DNA from: Datnioides undecimradiatus | Taxonomy: Eukaryota > Chordata > Actinopteri > Lobotiformes > Datnioididae | Assembly: GCA_008933995.1 (NCBI GenBank) | Contig: WARS01000029.1 | Coordinates: forward strand, 20,987,511 to 21,051,510 | DNA length: 64,000 nucleotides | Reading direction: 5' to 3' | Part shown: positions 51,353 through 63,942 of the stretch, piece by piece | Layout: each line of letters opens with the position of its first letter | How positions within the stretch are numbered: the first letter of the stretch is position 1 | Position numbers and translations under genes: made by a program | Notes under the pieces: model-generated | What the model saw: only the letters and a program-made list of their open reading frames with translations | The model's database searches: none | What the model was told of the DNA's origin: nothing

Positions 51353-54218
51353 TCTGCTGCACACAAACAAAACAACACTGGCCTAAACCACCCGGCGTCG
51401 GTCTGTGGAGGAATTTCAGTTCTCATTACAGCGGACGTCATTGGACAGCTCACTGATGACGTTTTTTTTTCTCTTTATTTAAACGAGGTTCCTGTTTTTC
51501 TGCATTTTCTTGCCAACATCATCTTAATCTTTGCGCGGTCTTGATGACGCCCTCACACTACCTTCTGCTTCTCCAACGTCTACAAGAGAGCCTCGTGTCC
51601 AGGGGAACATGTGCCCCACCTGGCTGATGCGTGTTTCCTCGGTTGCTGTGCTTCTGCTGAGTAACCAAGGACATTTTACCCCCTTACCCTCCAACGCAAA
51701 TTGGACAAAACGGCGTAAAGAAGATGTATCTGCCAGATTTAAATGTAGCCACAAAGGAAGTTCAACTCGATGCCCTTCTGCTGTATTATTGCTGCACTGT
51801 GGCTCCACCCCATGAAGGACGTGCATGGGAAACTTTTTTTTTTTTTAAATCGTATCACTGCTGAGAGGAAAGCGGGCACAAGAAACTGTCTAAATTAACC
51901 CACATGTTACTCAAATGGGTTGTACAGCGCAGTGTTACTGGATTACAGGGGCTCCTATGACGACTACCGCTGCACAGTCTTGCCCCTCTGAGCTGACGTG
52001 GGGTCAGCTTTTAACCCTTTGTGTGGAAACTCCACAGCTCACAAACTGCAGAGGAGCCTCTGGGTTGTTTTGCACAGCTCCACAGTCTGCGGCCTCAGTG
52101 AAAAAAGCACTCCGCCCTCGGGAACATTTGTTGGTGGTGCAGCTTTAGACTCATAGCATAAAGTAAATTTCAGGGTGATGATGCCTCTCCATCAGAAAAA
52201 CAAAAAACAAGAAACACAGCACTTAGAAATACCAGAATAATATACAGATTTATTATGACTTTTTAAATTTATTTATGTATCTTAGTTTCTTTCAGTTTGT
52301 ACACCCAAACTCAACTCTCCAGAAACACACTATTTGTTTGTGTAAATATACTTTTTATTTTGTATTTGTGTTTACCTGTTTGCTTCCGTCTACCTTGTCC
52401 TGACCACGAGAGCAACAGCTTTGCCTGTATTCGCACATTAAGACTGCTGATGTGGGGTTTTTTTTAAAAATAATTTTATTTTTAGTTTTTCTGCTTCTGT
52501 CACTTTTAAGTCGAACACCGCGTTTGTCAGCAGTAGCCCAGTTTGTTGTGTCGCGGCTAGTTTGCTGCCCTTCTTGGAAATTTTAAAGACTAATTTGTTT
52601 GGGAATGCAAAACGGCAAGAGTCAAAGTGCCAGTCTCACATTTTATGAATAATGGGACCTATTTAAAGCCTCTGGCTGTCTGCTTTGACGTTGAGCAGAG
52701 GCCCAGGGGAATGTCTTCCTGTTGATAAAATGCCTTGGCGTCACAGCACAACACTCCATAACACTGCACACTGCAAAGTCCTACAAACTCCTCCTAAACA
52801 GGCTGCAGTAAGCGAACCGTCAGCGCCATTAACCTGAGCATGAGAAGCTAGCTCTGACCTTTATTGTGTATTATTTATATTTCTAACCACGTTAGGCTGG
52901 CGGTCTTTAGCATCTGAATGTCTTTTACCCAGAACACCTTTCACTGAGCCACGCTTCCTGTTGCCGCACGCCGGTGATCCCACGCTCTGCATCTTTGTGT
53001 TGGAAACTTAAAACTTAGAGACAGAAGCATTTGAGCAGGCAGCGCCCTCAGAGTTTTAAAGTCACAGTGAAATGGCAGTTTCAGCCAGTCAAGTCAACAA
53101 TGCATGTGGGTTGGTTTCAGTTATTAAAGCTGCACATTTGAGAGGCGCTCCGAACCTTGTTATAGCCATGTTTTGGGCCCACCTGTCCTACTATTATTGC
53201 TCTACTAGCTCAAATGAACCTCATGCTAACAAGTCCAATGTCATAGGATTGGCTGAGTTTATTTTGGATGATAAATCATCCAAAATATTTCAATGTTTGA
53301 CAAAAAGGGAAAGACTTCAAATGCGTTTTTCTTTCACTGTGTCTTTAAAGGAGACATCTGGCTGGTCACTGCTCGGTTTTCTTGAATGAAAGCAGAAGTC
53401 AGACGCAGTAAACCTTTCAGCTTTCACAGTTTAACCAAGAACCTCTCATTGCTGAGGAGAGAATGTAATATTTTACAAGACCGGGTATCCCTCAGACACC
53501 CTCACAGTGTACCCGGGGAGACATTGGGATGTGCGCGTAGCTAAATTTATGTCATATTAACCCCCCCCCAGTATAAAACCCAATCTACCAGCTGAACAGA
53601 AAGTCTGCACTTTGCCAGTTCAACCGCTGATTGTATTGAAAAGCCAAAGTCGTGGTCTGTTCTGATGTGGCGCACGTGCGTGATGTCATATTATTGCAGC
53701 ATCAACGCCTGGGAATGTATTTTCATTGCCAACACGGACCTTGCGTTGGACTCGCCTCTTTGCTTTCTTGCATCGCTCGTGTTTCCTTTTTTTTTTTTTT
53801 TTGTTTTTCAAATGTCGGATGCAGTGCCACTGAGCAAACCGCAGGTTAGCAGCAGAGACGGCGCGCGCTTCTCCTTCTCTATGTGAACGTGCCAAATCAG
53901 GCGCCAGCGAGGCACGCGCGAGCCAGTGCTGGAGGTGCATCATGTCAGTGGCGGGCTTTAAAAAAAAAGCAGTGAAGGATCGCTGGGGTATGCACTTAGA
54001 GAGTCTAGTTCTCAATGCCTTTTTGACCAAGCGGGACTCCGTAAGAAGAAGGTTAGCCTAGCGTGCATGTTTCTCGGGCAGTGTACACTTTGAAGCAGCA
54101 TTAAGCGGTATGTATGTACAGTTGCAGTCAAAGCTCTTTTTCTATGGGAGGCTTCGTGTGTGACAAACCTGTAGTGTTGTTATCTTTTAATATCCTTTCC
54201 CGTGTGTTCTCCAAACTG

Positions 54219-54246
54219 GTGTGTGTGTGTGTGTGTGTGTGTGTGT

Positions 54247-54279
<33 letters not shown>
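54219..54279. repeat. (GT)n(GA)n compound microsatellite
   Basis: A GT run, a short GACA break, then a GA run, within the probable PIK3CA 3' UTR. Confidence 0.9.
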
Positions 54280-54281
<2 letters not shown>

Positions 54282-56267
54282 CGTTTGCCCACATGCGTTA
54301 ATCGTCTTTCTGTACAGGTTGCAGAGCTTCATTGGCAGGCCCCAATGAACAGCCACACTGTTTGTGTATGTACGTGCACGTCCATGTGTCCATGTGTGAC
54401 GGCGCTTAACCGCCGAAATGATGGTGTCTCTGACCGTTTTGTAAGCCTCTTTTTCCCCACTAGCGGGTCTGTGCCAGAGAAGAAAAACAAACAAACAAAC
54501 AAAAAAAAAAATTGAAGTTTTTGCATCGTTCGTAAGAAAACAAACGAAGGGAAACGGAGAAAGCTGTTTTCATACATGAGTTGTAAATGTTCTACTTGAA
54601 ACGTCACGAATCAGAACCACAGCTGCATTTTGTTGGTCAAAAGTCGAGATGGGGCGGGCGGTGTGTTGTTATTTAGTACTGATTATGTGTGTGTGCGTGT
54701 TTATCTGTACGTGAGCGCGTCGCTGCGCCGCGTACAGGCCGTTGTGTTTGATACTGCTGGTGAATGTAGTTGATGCAACGGTCCCTGAATCACGGAGCGG
54801 CAACTCAGCTGCTTCTTGAACCGATGAAGGACTCAAGTTGCGCCCGAGTTGAAATTTCTAAGATCAGGTGCAGTGAGACCTATGCCGAAGTATCTCACGG
54901 GATTTAATAAGATTTAATAATCTTAACAGAGCCTCAAAATCATAAGCGCCGAAGTGACAGCTCTCACACGTTGTCACAGCATGTTTGTTTGTGTCTCCTG
55001 GTCCCCAGTGTTGGGAGTCTGCAGTAATTGTTGCACTATGTTTTGTTTTTCTAATTTGAGTGGAAGCTTTCTGTGGCACACGTGCATTATCCATTTTTTT
55101 TTTAACTCTCGGCAGAGAACACACGGGCCCATATTTGCAAATGTGCTCATCACAGGACTGAGTAAACTGGGCTTTGTCTGTTTGTGTTGCAAAGCCAGCT
55201 TCTCCGTCTGCATGGATCAGTGTCACAAAATGATACACAATCAACGCACCTGCTATTTTAATGAGTCATTTTTGTTTAAGCCCCTTTTGTGTGCAGAGGA
55301 ATACTGATGACTATTTCTGTGATGTTTGACAGAGAGAAGAGCTTAATTGTAGTTTTACTCACCCACTCTTCAGTTCGCCCCTGCAAATACAATCATAGGA
55401 CCTGAGCTACAATTCTAACAGTGGACAAAATGACATGAAACTCTAATGCAATTCAATGCAATATCTGTGCAGTTACATAAAACAGCTACTTTTGTGAAGC
55501 TTTCAGAGTCTGTCTCTGACGAGTGTCGGACAAGTGTTTTTATTCCAATGTGTTTTCTGTTACTGTTGAGCAGGTGTTCACGATATTGTGTCCACCACCG
55601 CCGTGACCCGGGAACCGGCGAACCCACGGTTGCACTCGATCCTCTCATTTTGACACGTTTTGTCATTGAAAGCCTATGAACTGAGTGAATATTGAGGGGA
55701 TTTAAACGCTAAACTAATAATCAGCATTGGATCAAAGAGTGAAAGTGACTAATCGTGAGGCTTCTGAAATGTCCCAAACTCTTATTTTCAGAAGAAGCAT
55801 TGACTAAATGTTCTGAGGTTCCACTTTCTTTTCTGTATGCAGTGCTCTAAACTACATTTTAGTGTCTCTGATATATTTCCAACATACCATGTTGTCAGAA
55901 CAATACTATGAATGAATGTACAACGGGCCAATGTATTGTTTTCCACAGCCTATCTGCATGAGATTGGGTAAAGATGAATAATCTTCTCCTCGCTACATGT
56001 TTTTACGTTGTGTTTGTATTTTATTTTTATTAATATGTAGTCTGCTAAGCAGCCATACAGATGTTTATAAATTAATGCCTTAAGTTTGCTCCCTGTAGGA
56101 ACAGTTTCTCGGACAAGTTCTTCCTCACAATAACCTGAGTTTTTATTTATAAATGTATATGGTGTTTCAGTTTTGGCTCCCTGGTCGCAGAGTAAAGGTT
56201 TGTACCCTGACTTGACTGACAGACAGACTGACTGACTGGTCATCTGCGTGTTCTGTGAAGATGTACA

Positions 56268-56273
56268 AATAAA
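56268..56273 (+). terminator. Candidate PIK3CA distal poly(A) signal
   Basis: Canonical AATAAA followed by a T/G-rich stretch (TTTGTTAAACATT, then GTGTTTGCTCTTG), upstream of the convergent KNG1 3' end. Confidence 0.5.
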
Positions 56274-56728
56274 TTTGTTAAACATTCACCCAGCCGTGTT
56301 TGCTCTTGCGCTGCCCTCTCTCTCGATTTGAATGGAGAGCAGGCGTCTTTTAAAATCGAGTACTTTAATGTGAAATTGATGAGTTTTACAAAGTCTGCCC
56401 TGTTCTTCTTGACTTTGACTGTTTTTCTGTTTAAGCTGTGGATTTCAGGATATGTCAGTTTTCTGAACTTACACTAATTTCACTTCTGAGGAAAACAGAA
56501 AAATTGGTTCACACATTTGTTGCGTTTTTTCAGACCAACTGTTCAGTAAAACTGATTTATTCCTTTATTCCAGCATTAAAAGACCAGAAAGATCATTTGG
56601 TTCTTTGTTAGGGAGAATCATGGGACACCCAGTATGATCTCTGTATCCTCTGAATATAACAAAGCTGAATATTGTTCGTCTGTGTGTTCAAACTCTCATA
56701 AAACCATAAAACCAGCACACAGAACAGT

Positions 56729-56734
56729 TTTATT
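56729..56734 (-). terminator. Candidate KNG1 poly(A) signal
   Basis: AATAAA on the - strand (TTTATT on +), about 370 bp beyond the KNG1 stop codon. Confidence 0.5.
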
Positions 56735-57101
56735 TCATTTTCATGCTGCGTTTTCCCCCCTTTTTTTTTTTTTTTTTTTGAATGACAGATTTCCAATGTA
56801 CTTTCTGTAATGAATGTACACTGAGGGCACTTATTCACTCATCATTTTGATTTACAGACCAGCTCTTAATATTACAACAGTCCTTTCTTCCAGTGCTTTC
56901 AAAGGAGTTAAACGTCCCAAAAACGGTTTGCCCTTTCGCTTTAGTGGTTTTAAATCTGCATAGTAATGTTGAAAAAAAATCCCTGAAATGCATCCTGGGA
57001 TAATAGACGACTAATCTACAAAATAAACAAAAATAATCTGTTAAGAGAGCGTGACAAGTCAAATTATTTTTAATATAAATGTGGTTCCCTTGAGGAAGGA
57101 T

Positions 57102-60100
57102 CTATGCCAGCAGGTCTCTGTCATTGAAGGCCCCTTCTGCTGTGGGCTGTGGGGTCACTGCCTCTGTGACTGCAGGAGCTGCAGGCACCACTATGGGGTC
57201 TGGATTGAAAGGTTTCCAGGATTTGGACGGGCAGTGGAAGGGGCTGTCATTTGCAGCGTTTGCGGTCGCATCAGGGAGAGTGGGCGGTTTGGCGAGAGTG
57301 GACGGTTTGGCGCCTGTGGTGGTGTCCTCCTCAGAGGATTCTTCCTTGCCTGCAGCCTTAATGGGTGATGGTGTGGAGGTAACGTCGAACAGAAAGTTCC
57401 TGAGTGGAGACCAGCCAGGAGGACGACGTCTGCTTAAGGTCTGAGGAAAAGGACACGACATGTGGATGAACGTCTAGAGCGGTAAATGACCTGACCCTCC
57501 TCACATGCGTGCAGCCATGACACCTGCCTTTTTAGGATTTACAGTCACAACAAAGCAAAGTTGCATTGATCAAGACATCTGATTGGTTTTTCCTTTTATC
57601 TCAACACTTTCCAAAGTTGTTTTAACATTGTCAGAAACTACTTTTATATCATTTCAATTTTGAAAAGCTCAAAGCTTTCTCATCTTGCATCATTTATTAC
57701 TCAAAAGGTGACCTTTAGGCATGTGGGCTTTTGTTTGGAGCCTAAATCATCTGTGTCTGTGTGACTCAATCAATTAAAAAAGCTTATTCGCAGACGAAGT
57801 AGAAAGATATTTTCATTTCTCTTCAGCATTTATCAGGGTTGCAGTGGCACTGAAGTCCGATAAGACCTATGACAGGACAGTTCGCAAAGCTCGGGTTAAT
57901 AAACCAAACAAAGTTAACAACTAGCTGACGAAGACCAAAACAGTCCAAATAACAGAGTTTTTGACATTTCATGGTCGGTGCTTATGTTGCTCACTGCATG
58001 CTTGAAGCTTAAAATGCGAAATATGTGTGTTTGATGAAAAGCTGACAATATGTCGAGACTTTCTGCCTCGAAGTGGACAAAAACAAACCAAGCTTTGTGG
58101 CTTTAAAGAAGAAAAACAAAACTAAAACTTGCACAAGTCTTCCTATGCAAAGCTGGTTTACCACTTTCAGCTGTACTGTGAGCATTAACGTGGTATTAAA
58201 ACAGTAATATGTGAAGTTCCGGACAGACTTTGACCTCTCTAAAACAGGTACAAACAACAGATTATTGGGGGGTGTTGCGTTTCTATGTTTAACTTATAAG
58301 TGCATGATTTTTGACCCCCCTAAAGTGGACCGTGCCATTTCTTAACCTTGACATTAGTTGAACAACTCGTCTGCCTGCCTCTTAAGTCACTCCCATTATC
58401 GGAGTGGTGTAAGCAGTGCATATGCATTACAAGTGAATGGAGTCACTGTAGGTCAATGTAGGTAGCTATCTCTCTCTCTAGTTCAATAATACCAGGAGCC
58501 TGTCTCAGGACAGGTGTCTAGTGAAGTGCTCAGCCATCCCTAAAATCTGATTGGCCACCTCAGGTGCCACCCCATTTCCATGACGTATGGTTGGCTATCT
58601 GCCCAGCGAGAGGCAGGGTCTTAGTTGTTTGAATTTGTTTTCAAATGTTTGTTTTTCTGCGCGGCCACTTTTGGAGGCGCGCTGTCTTTTTGGAAGATTA
58701 TTTATCTTACAGAGACTATAAAGTGTTAAGTAAAGCAGCTATGACACAAAGTGAACCAGTGCTATTCTGTTGTGTTTGCAGGTACTTCATGCCATGCCTG
58801 CATATGTCAGTGCCCCCAAAAAGTCTAAATACATCAGTGTTCGATAAGGATTTAAGGATTTTTGCCCTGAACTTTACTTTCTTACTGTCAGAGTTTAAGA
58901 TTGTGTCTAAGAATTAATGCTTACTGTAGACTTAAACTTTTTAAGCCTCAGTTCAGCTAACGAGCACTGAAATAGCTGCATGCTTTTAGATAAATGAGTT
59001 AAAATGTATTTGCACTTACTGCGCTTTTCACACAATGCAATAAAAAAACAAAAGGATTTGGATAAATAATTCCAACAGAAAGAAGCATCAGAGTGATCTC
59101 ACAGTGTTTAGGTTTTTAAAGAGGCACATGTTCGACGGCTTGTGTTTGACTATTTGGTAAAAAGGGAGTCTCACCGTGGGCAGTGCCCCTGGTTCACACA
59201 CAATCTGGGCCTGCGGGGGCTCAAGCCTCCATGGTGCGACATCGACTGTGGAGTTACAGTTGGCAAACTCCTGCAGGCGTTAAACACACACACACACACA
59301 CACACGTATCAGGCCCAATTAGCCTGTGAAAGGTCTCACTATGTCAGCGGTAATATGTGTTTCGTCTTCATGTTTACCACGCTGTTGTCGTCGGGGACAC
59401 ACAGCTCGTTGAGGTCTTTGTGTTTGTCCTTGGCACAGGTGGTCTTCCTCATGTCAAATCTCAGCGTGAACCTGAAACCTGCGACCACCTGCAGGGAATC
59501 GCACAGAAAGTGGGTACATATTTTAAAAAAAAGCAAGTTTTCCCCACCTGCTTCCTTTCTCTTCTTACCTGTCTGGTGGCAGGGCCGACACTGTGCAGGG
59601 TGAACAGGTGAGTCTTGTCCGAGTTGGAGTTAAAGGTGGTGATGGAGACGGACAGGGGGCCGTTAAGGTCCTCTGAGTCCACATCAATCTCCTCCGGGCA
59701 GCCCAAACAGAAAGCTTTCTCTGGGTGAATGTGACCGTCTGGAGAGGGTGACGACCATGGGAAGGGGGGAAATAACAGACAGAATGAAGCAAAGATAAAG
59801 TACAGAGAGGAGACAGCAGGTGGTTTGTAGCTTGGGATGTTCATAACCTGGTCAAAACATAATCAGTCTTAAAATATAGGAATTTGGGGGAATTTATGAA
59901 GAATATATATTCCAGAAATCCTGCATGCAACAGAATACATTTGTGTTGTTACAAGTTGTTTTAACCAACAGGTGCATGGGAGAAAGATGTCGGGTGGCAT
60001 AACATAAAAGCAGTGTTGCATGCATTTTCCCACAATAAGCTGCAGGGTGTCTCATAAGAATCCATAGTTCTAATTTATAAAGATGGGATATATATCTGAA

Positions 60101-61794
60101 ATAGTGTTGCAAAAGCACTCATGCTGCAGCTAGCCTGTTTAGTTAAACTATTTCAACACCACAGTTTTCAAACCACAGTTTTTATTTAACTGCGGCCAAC
60201 GTGAAACGAGAAAACAATTTATATTATTTATAATATATATTTTCATTTTTTAATTTTCCAAGCTGAACCTAAAAATGTTTTGCAACATTTTGCAGAGAAA
60301 ACATTGGATCTATTTACTGTCGGCGGACAGTGAGCTGGTTAGACAAACAGATTAAAGTCTAGACGGTCAGCGCCTTTTATGGTGACCTAAGTTAATACTG
60401 TGCCCTTCCCGTCTGCAGATAGTGGTCATGTGTTACACAATCAGCCCCGGTCTGTATCCTCTGCGCCCACCTGTGTACATTTTCCTCAATGACTCACTGT
60501 TTTCTTAATGAGAAATATGCTCTCCTCTGATAAACAGAGTCACTGTGGACTAAATCAATACACCAGAGATTTGGACTGTAAAAACAAAAAAACAAATCAA
60601 ACGGCCAAAATAGGCTTGGAAGATCTGACCGTCTGCACATTCAGGAATATTAATATGATAAATTATGTTTTATATATATATATATATACACACACACACA
60701 TTAATAATATAATAATAGTATGCCATGTTGTTTAATATGCTATTTCACTTTCTAACTGAGAGTGAGGTAAGAAGAACTGCAGCAAATACGAAGCTGTAGC
60801 CAGTTAGCTTAGCTTAGCATAAACATCCATAACCACAGCTTGCCTGGCTCTTTTGCAAAGCAACAATAACTAATTTACACATTTTATCATCATCAATGGG
60901 TTGTTTTAACACCTTACCGTAGTTATTAATGCGTTTTGTTTAATCTCATCTGTGCAGAAATGTGAGGTTATGATTTTATTGAAGGTTATATGCTGGACTG
61001 TTGGCTTGAGCGGAGAGCAGTTGCTAGGCAACCAGCAGACGTTAGTTCGCTGTTCCTTGTCAGGGAAAAGTGGCCCATACGACTATGTGTAAAACTCCAG
61101 TTTGACTTCTGTATATTTTAGTTTTTGAGTGCGTCCAGCGACGAAGAAAGTATTATCCAGTGAACTCAGGAGATGCAGGTTTGATAGCTTTCAACAGAAC
61201 CAAGCTAGCTGTTTCCTCAACTCTGTACGCTAAGCTAAGATAACTGTAACTCCGGCTAAGCTAGCTCCAGATTCGTATCTATGCTATATGAGAGTGGTAT
61301 CAATATTCCCCTCTAACTCTCTGCAAGACAGCAAATAAGCGTATTTACCAAATAAAATCGTGTTTCACTGCACTTGCAGCTGATCCTGCTGGTTGTACTT
61401 GTGTCGTAACAGTTAAAACTGTGGGTTCATCCACGCAAATACAGTGATTCACTCACCGAGCATGCAGCCCACCTGTCTTGTATCTGCTTCGGTCTCTGTC
61501 ATGGAGACTGTGGCACTGCATAAAATTGGCTTCTAGAGAAATATTATAAAATTGTTATTAATACTGTGCAATTCACGTGTACACAGGAAATCTATAGCTC
61601 TGTTTAAATGAGAGTATTTGTGTCAGAGATTATGATGTTTTTGTTTTTTTTCCCACAGTTTAATCTCATCGCTGTTACCCTTCTTATAGGCAGATAGTCG
61701 CAGTCCGTCCAGGGTTTGCTGCTCCCGGCTTGACAGACGCTCTTCCTGCTGGTGAACTGCACTGAGTACACCGTGTCTGAGCCGTTCACTGACT

Positions 61795-61849
<55 letters not shown>

Positions 61850-63540
61850 CACAATCAGCGTATCCCTGGGGTCAAAGTGTCTGAACATGTTTTCCTAGAA
61901 TTTCTCGGTAATCATCCCACAGCGCTAGTTCCTCTCGTTTCATCACCATCAACTTTCAGCTCTGTAATGTGAGTTAACAATCACATCTGCCCCCAGACGA
62001 ACATTTAACACAGACTCAGCCTGACCTAACTAAGGCTTTACAGTCAAAACCTAAAGCAAGCTCATAAGGCACATTATTAGAAAACACTAAAATGATGTTT
62101 TGTTCATACTTTCTGTGAGTTCTGAGCAGCCACGAGTAAAGATTCATAAGGAACCTCACTAACCTCCTCAGATATTACAGACAAACAGACAATGGGTGGG
62201 TTGGAGTCTGAATCACTCAAATGACAAAGAGACACTGCTGCTGGCCCTGACTACGCATTTGGTTTCTCCCTTCATGAAATGACAATAAAGTACCATGAAC
62301 CTTGAACCCTAAAAGCAACTATTCACCAAAAACACCTGCACTATCAAAGAAAAACCCTCAGGACACTTTTACATGTTAAATTAAAATCACGTCGCAGTGG
62401 GTTTTTTCACGCGCTCACTGTACCTTGCTGGCTGATAGTATCTGAAACAGGGCCAGCTTGTGTCCACTGGTCATCCCCTGATTGTACTTGTGCAAAGCGC
62501 TGGTGACGGCCTTCTCCACAGAGGGGTCGTCGCAGAAGATCAGGATGCCGGACTGCGCCTGCATTTTATCCTGGAGAAGGAGGGTTATGCTGACAATTAA
62601 ATTACCTGCCACTTTAAACACTGACTGCACAGCATCTCCGACGGACGTACGTTTCACTCCGCTGCATTGATATTTATTTTGCATAAAAAACAAAGAGCAT
62701 CATGTAAAATATAATCCTATGCCGTAGATTAAACTGCCCAGAGGTACGTGAGCTGGTTAAACATAATAACATTAGAACTGATCTTGCATGTTAATGTTCA
62801 TATGCTGTAAATTCAATTTTTTATTCAATTATTTGTCTTTATAAAGCTTTGAAAATGGGCCATTTTACTGTAAAATGATTACTTTTACTTTTGATCCTTT
62901 GACTGCATTTGTGCTGACAGTAATGATCAACTTTTATTTGAACAAGAGGTTGAAATTTTGGGTCCTGGGCCAAAAAAAAGGGCTGAAAGGTCTGGAATTA
63001 AGGACATATTATGATCCTGTAACCGTCAGATAACTAATGCATGTAATCTAATGGTAGATATGAGTAACTGAGTACATTTACTCCAGTAATATACTGAAAT
63101 AGTATTCTTATTTTATACTTTCAACTGACTCTACATCTACATCTTCATTTTTTAGTCAGTTACATTTATCGGATAGCTGCAGTTAGTGTTAATTACATTT
63201 CATGTGCAATAAATATGATCATTTTACAAAAATGCGATGGATTTCTATCAAGTAGTGAAGGAGTTAGCAGCAATTCCACAACTCTCAACACCAAAATGCT
63301 GTTTGCATAATAATAAATCAATTAAATTATTCTATTAAATAATATATAAAGTAAAATAATATAATGGTGGCTATGTTTAACATTTTAACAGAGCCTCTTC
63401 CAGCATTTTGAAGCCCAATTGTTCATCTGTGTGATCTCGTTTTTAAGTCTTGACCTCTGTAACTTTCTCCTTACCTGCCCAAACACTGAGCTGTGGAGGC
63501 ACAGCAGGCCCAGCACACACAGCCCCACCACGCTCCTCAT
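57102..63540 (-). CDS. kng1: Kininogen (bradykinin precursor)
   Basis: Eight coding exons on the - strand: 63540-63475, 62558-62424, 61792-61679, 61532-61457, 59738-59569, 59488-59378, 59270-59175, 57440-57102, giving 368 residues with all phases matching. A secreted liver plasma protein; kallikreins release bradykinin, which acts on B1/B2 receptors. Seen: signal peptide MRSVVGLCVLGLLCLHSSVFG, cystatin domain 1 (exons 2-4), cystatin domain 2 (exons 5-7, CLGCPEEID...QVVAG at 187-191, split by an intron) and a last exon with RPPGWSPLR at 262-270 preceded by Arg. This is the fish [Trp5, Leu8]-bradykinin. Domain 1 has KSVNG where the cysteine-protease-binding QVVAG should be, so it probably inhibits weakly or not at all. 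Mammalian kininogen has three cystatin domains and a His-rich tail; both the third domain and the His-rich tail are absent, as known for teleost kininogens. It converges with PIK3CA. Confidence 0.95.
57405..57434 (-). other. Bradykinin-coding segment of KNG1
   Basis: Encodes Arg-Arg-Pro-Pro-Gly-Trp-Ser-Pro-Leu-Arg at residues 261-270, near the start of the last exon. The Trp5/Leu8 form, with an Arg before it, is the known fish kinin. The preceding Arg residues are the expected kallikrein cut site. Confidence 0.95.
57441..59174 (-). other. KNG1 intron 7
   Basis: A 1.7-kb intron between cystatin domain 2 and the kinin exon. No gene or clear repeat is recognised. Confidence 0.7.
59284..59305 (-). 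repeat. (CA)n run (TG on the transcribed sense) before KNG1 exon 7
   Basis: On the gene's strand this is a TG tract ending 13 bases before the exon 7 acceptor. Confidence 0.9.
59739..61456 (-). other. KNG1 intron 4
   Basis: A 1.7-kb intron at the boundary between the two cystatin domains. It contains the second MITE copy at 60803-61244 and a short (TA)n(CA)n run at 60672-60699. Confidence 0.7.
60803..61244. mobile_element. MITE-like element, copy 2, in a KNG1 intron
   Basis: The left end GTTAGCTTAGCTTAGCATAA and the reverse complement of the right end GTTATCTTAGCTTAGCGTAC match at most positions. Interior text (TGTTTAATC, TTTTATTGAAG) is shared with the copy at 16540-16914. It is 442 bp and has no open reading frame. 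Confidence 0.65.
61797..61845 (-). repeat. (AC)24 run (GT on the transcribed sense) at the KNG1 exon 3 acceptor
   Basis: On the gene's strand, 49 bases of GT run almost directly into TACAG|TCAGTG, the acceptor of exon 3. It replaces a normal pyrimidine tract. Confidence 0.95.
61846..62423 (-). other. KNG1 intron 2
   Basis: Besides the GT tract beside exon 3 it contains a short ACAATAAAGTACCATGAACC fragment near 62281-62310 that resembles a retroelement tail. Nothing else is recognised. Confidence 0.6.
62559..63474 (-). other. KNG1 intron 1
   Basis: A 0.9-kb AT-rich intron between the signal-peptide exon and cystatin domain 1. I see nothing else in it. Confidence 0.7.
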
Positions 63541-63730
63541 CGTGCGATCCTGACGGACGTTTGGCTCTGCTCTGCAGCAAGGACATGGAAATTCAAATCA
63601 GTGTGTGCATTTCTCTCCCGAATTCACATCCTAACCATAATTCGTCTGTGGATGTGGATCTGTCTAAATTCTTTTTAAATTTGAGATGAAATATAAGCAC
63701 ATTTGTTGTTTTCATGCTCTCTGCACTCAC

Positions 63731-63880
63731 CAACCAATTCTTTAACCTGGTGATATTCACAGTTTCTGCAGGTGGAGGCCTGCTGTCAATCCTGCCGGGC
63801 TCAAAGAGGAACAACTGAACTCCTCTCCACACGGGGATGGACGACTGACTGAAGTTCCCCTGAAACTGTAGGCGGGAATC
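63731..63880 (-). other. Unidentified exon-like open block upstream of KNG1
   Basis: On the - strand a TTTCTCAG acceptor is followed by exactly 50 open codons (starting DSRLQFQGNF, including VQLFLFEPGR and ending TRLKNWL) and then a strong GTGAGT donor, so both boundaries are in phase 0. I do not recognise the peptide. It could be an exon of another gene, a KNG1 5' UTR exon that is open by chance, or no exon at all. Confidence 0.3.
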
Positions 63881-63911
63881 CTGAGAAAGATGATGACACA
63901 CTGATACAGAG

Positions 63912-63942
63912 GACACACACGCACACACACACACACACACAC
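63912..63942. repeat. (CA)n microsatellite with a CG interruption
   Basis: ACACACACGCACACACACAC run near the right edge of the window, upstream of KNG1. Confidence 0.9.

Larger units (their letters stand above)
51353..56290 (+). other. Probable long PIK3CA 3' UTR
   Basis: No coding exon is supported after the PIK3CA stop. The region is AT-rich with a (GT)n(GA)n run at 54219-54279 and poly(T) and poly(C) runs. The AATAAA at 56268-56273 is a good candidate end, which would give a 3' UTR of about 4.9 kb. Earlier polyadenylation inside the region is possible. Confidence 0.45.

Noticed and set aside
53072-53389. A 105-codon + strand frame in the PIK3CA 3' UTR region
   Set aside because: No domain, and it lies in the probable UTR without splice or promoter support.
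57124-57444. A + strand open frame of 106 codons opposite the KNG1 last exon
   Set aside because: It is the shadow of the kinin-coding exon, whose acceptor, bradykinin sequence and frame are clear on the - strand.
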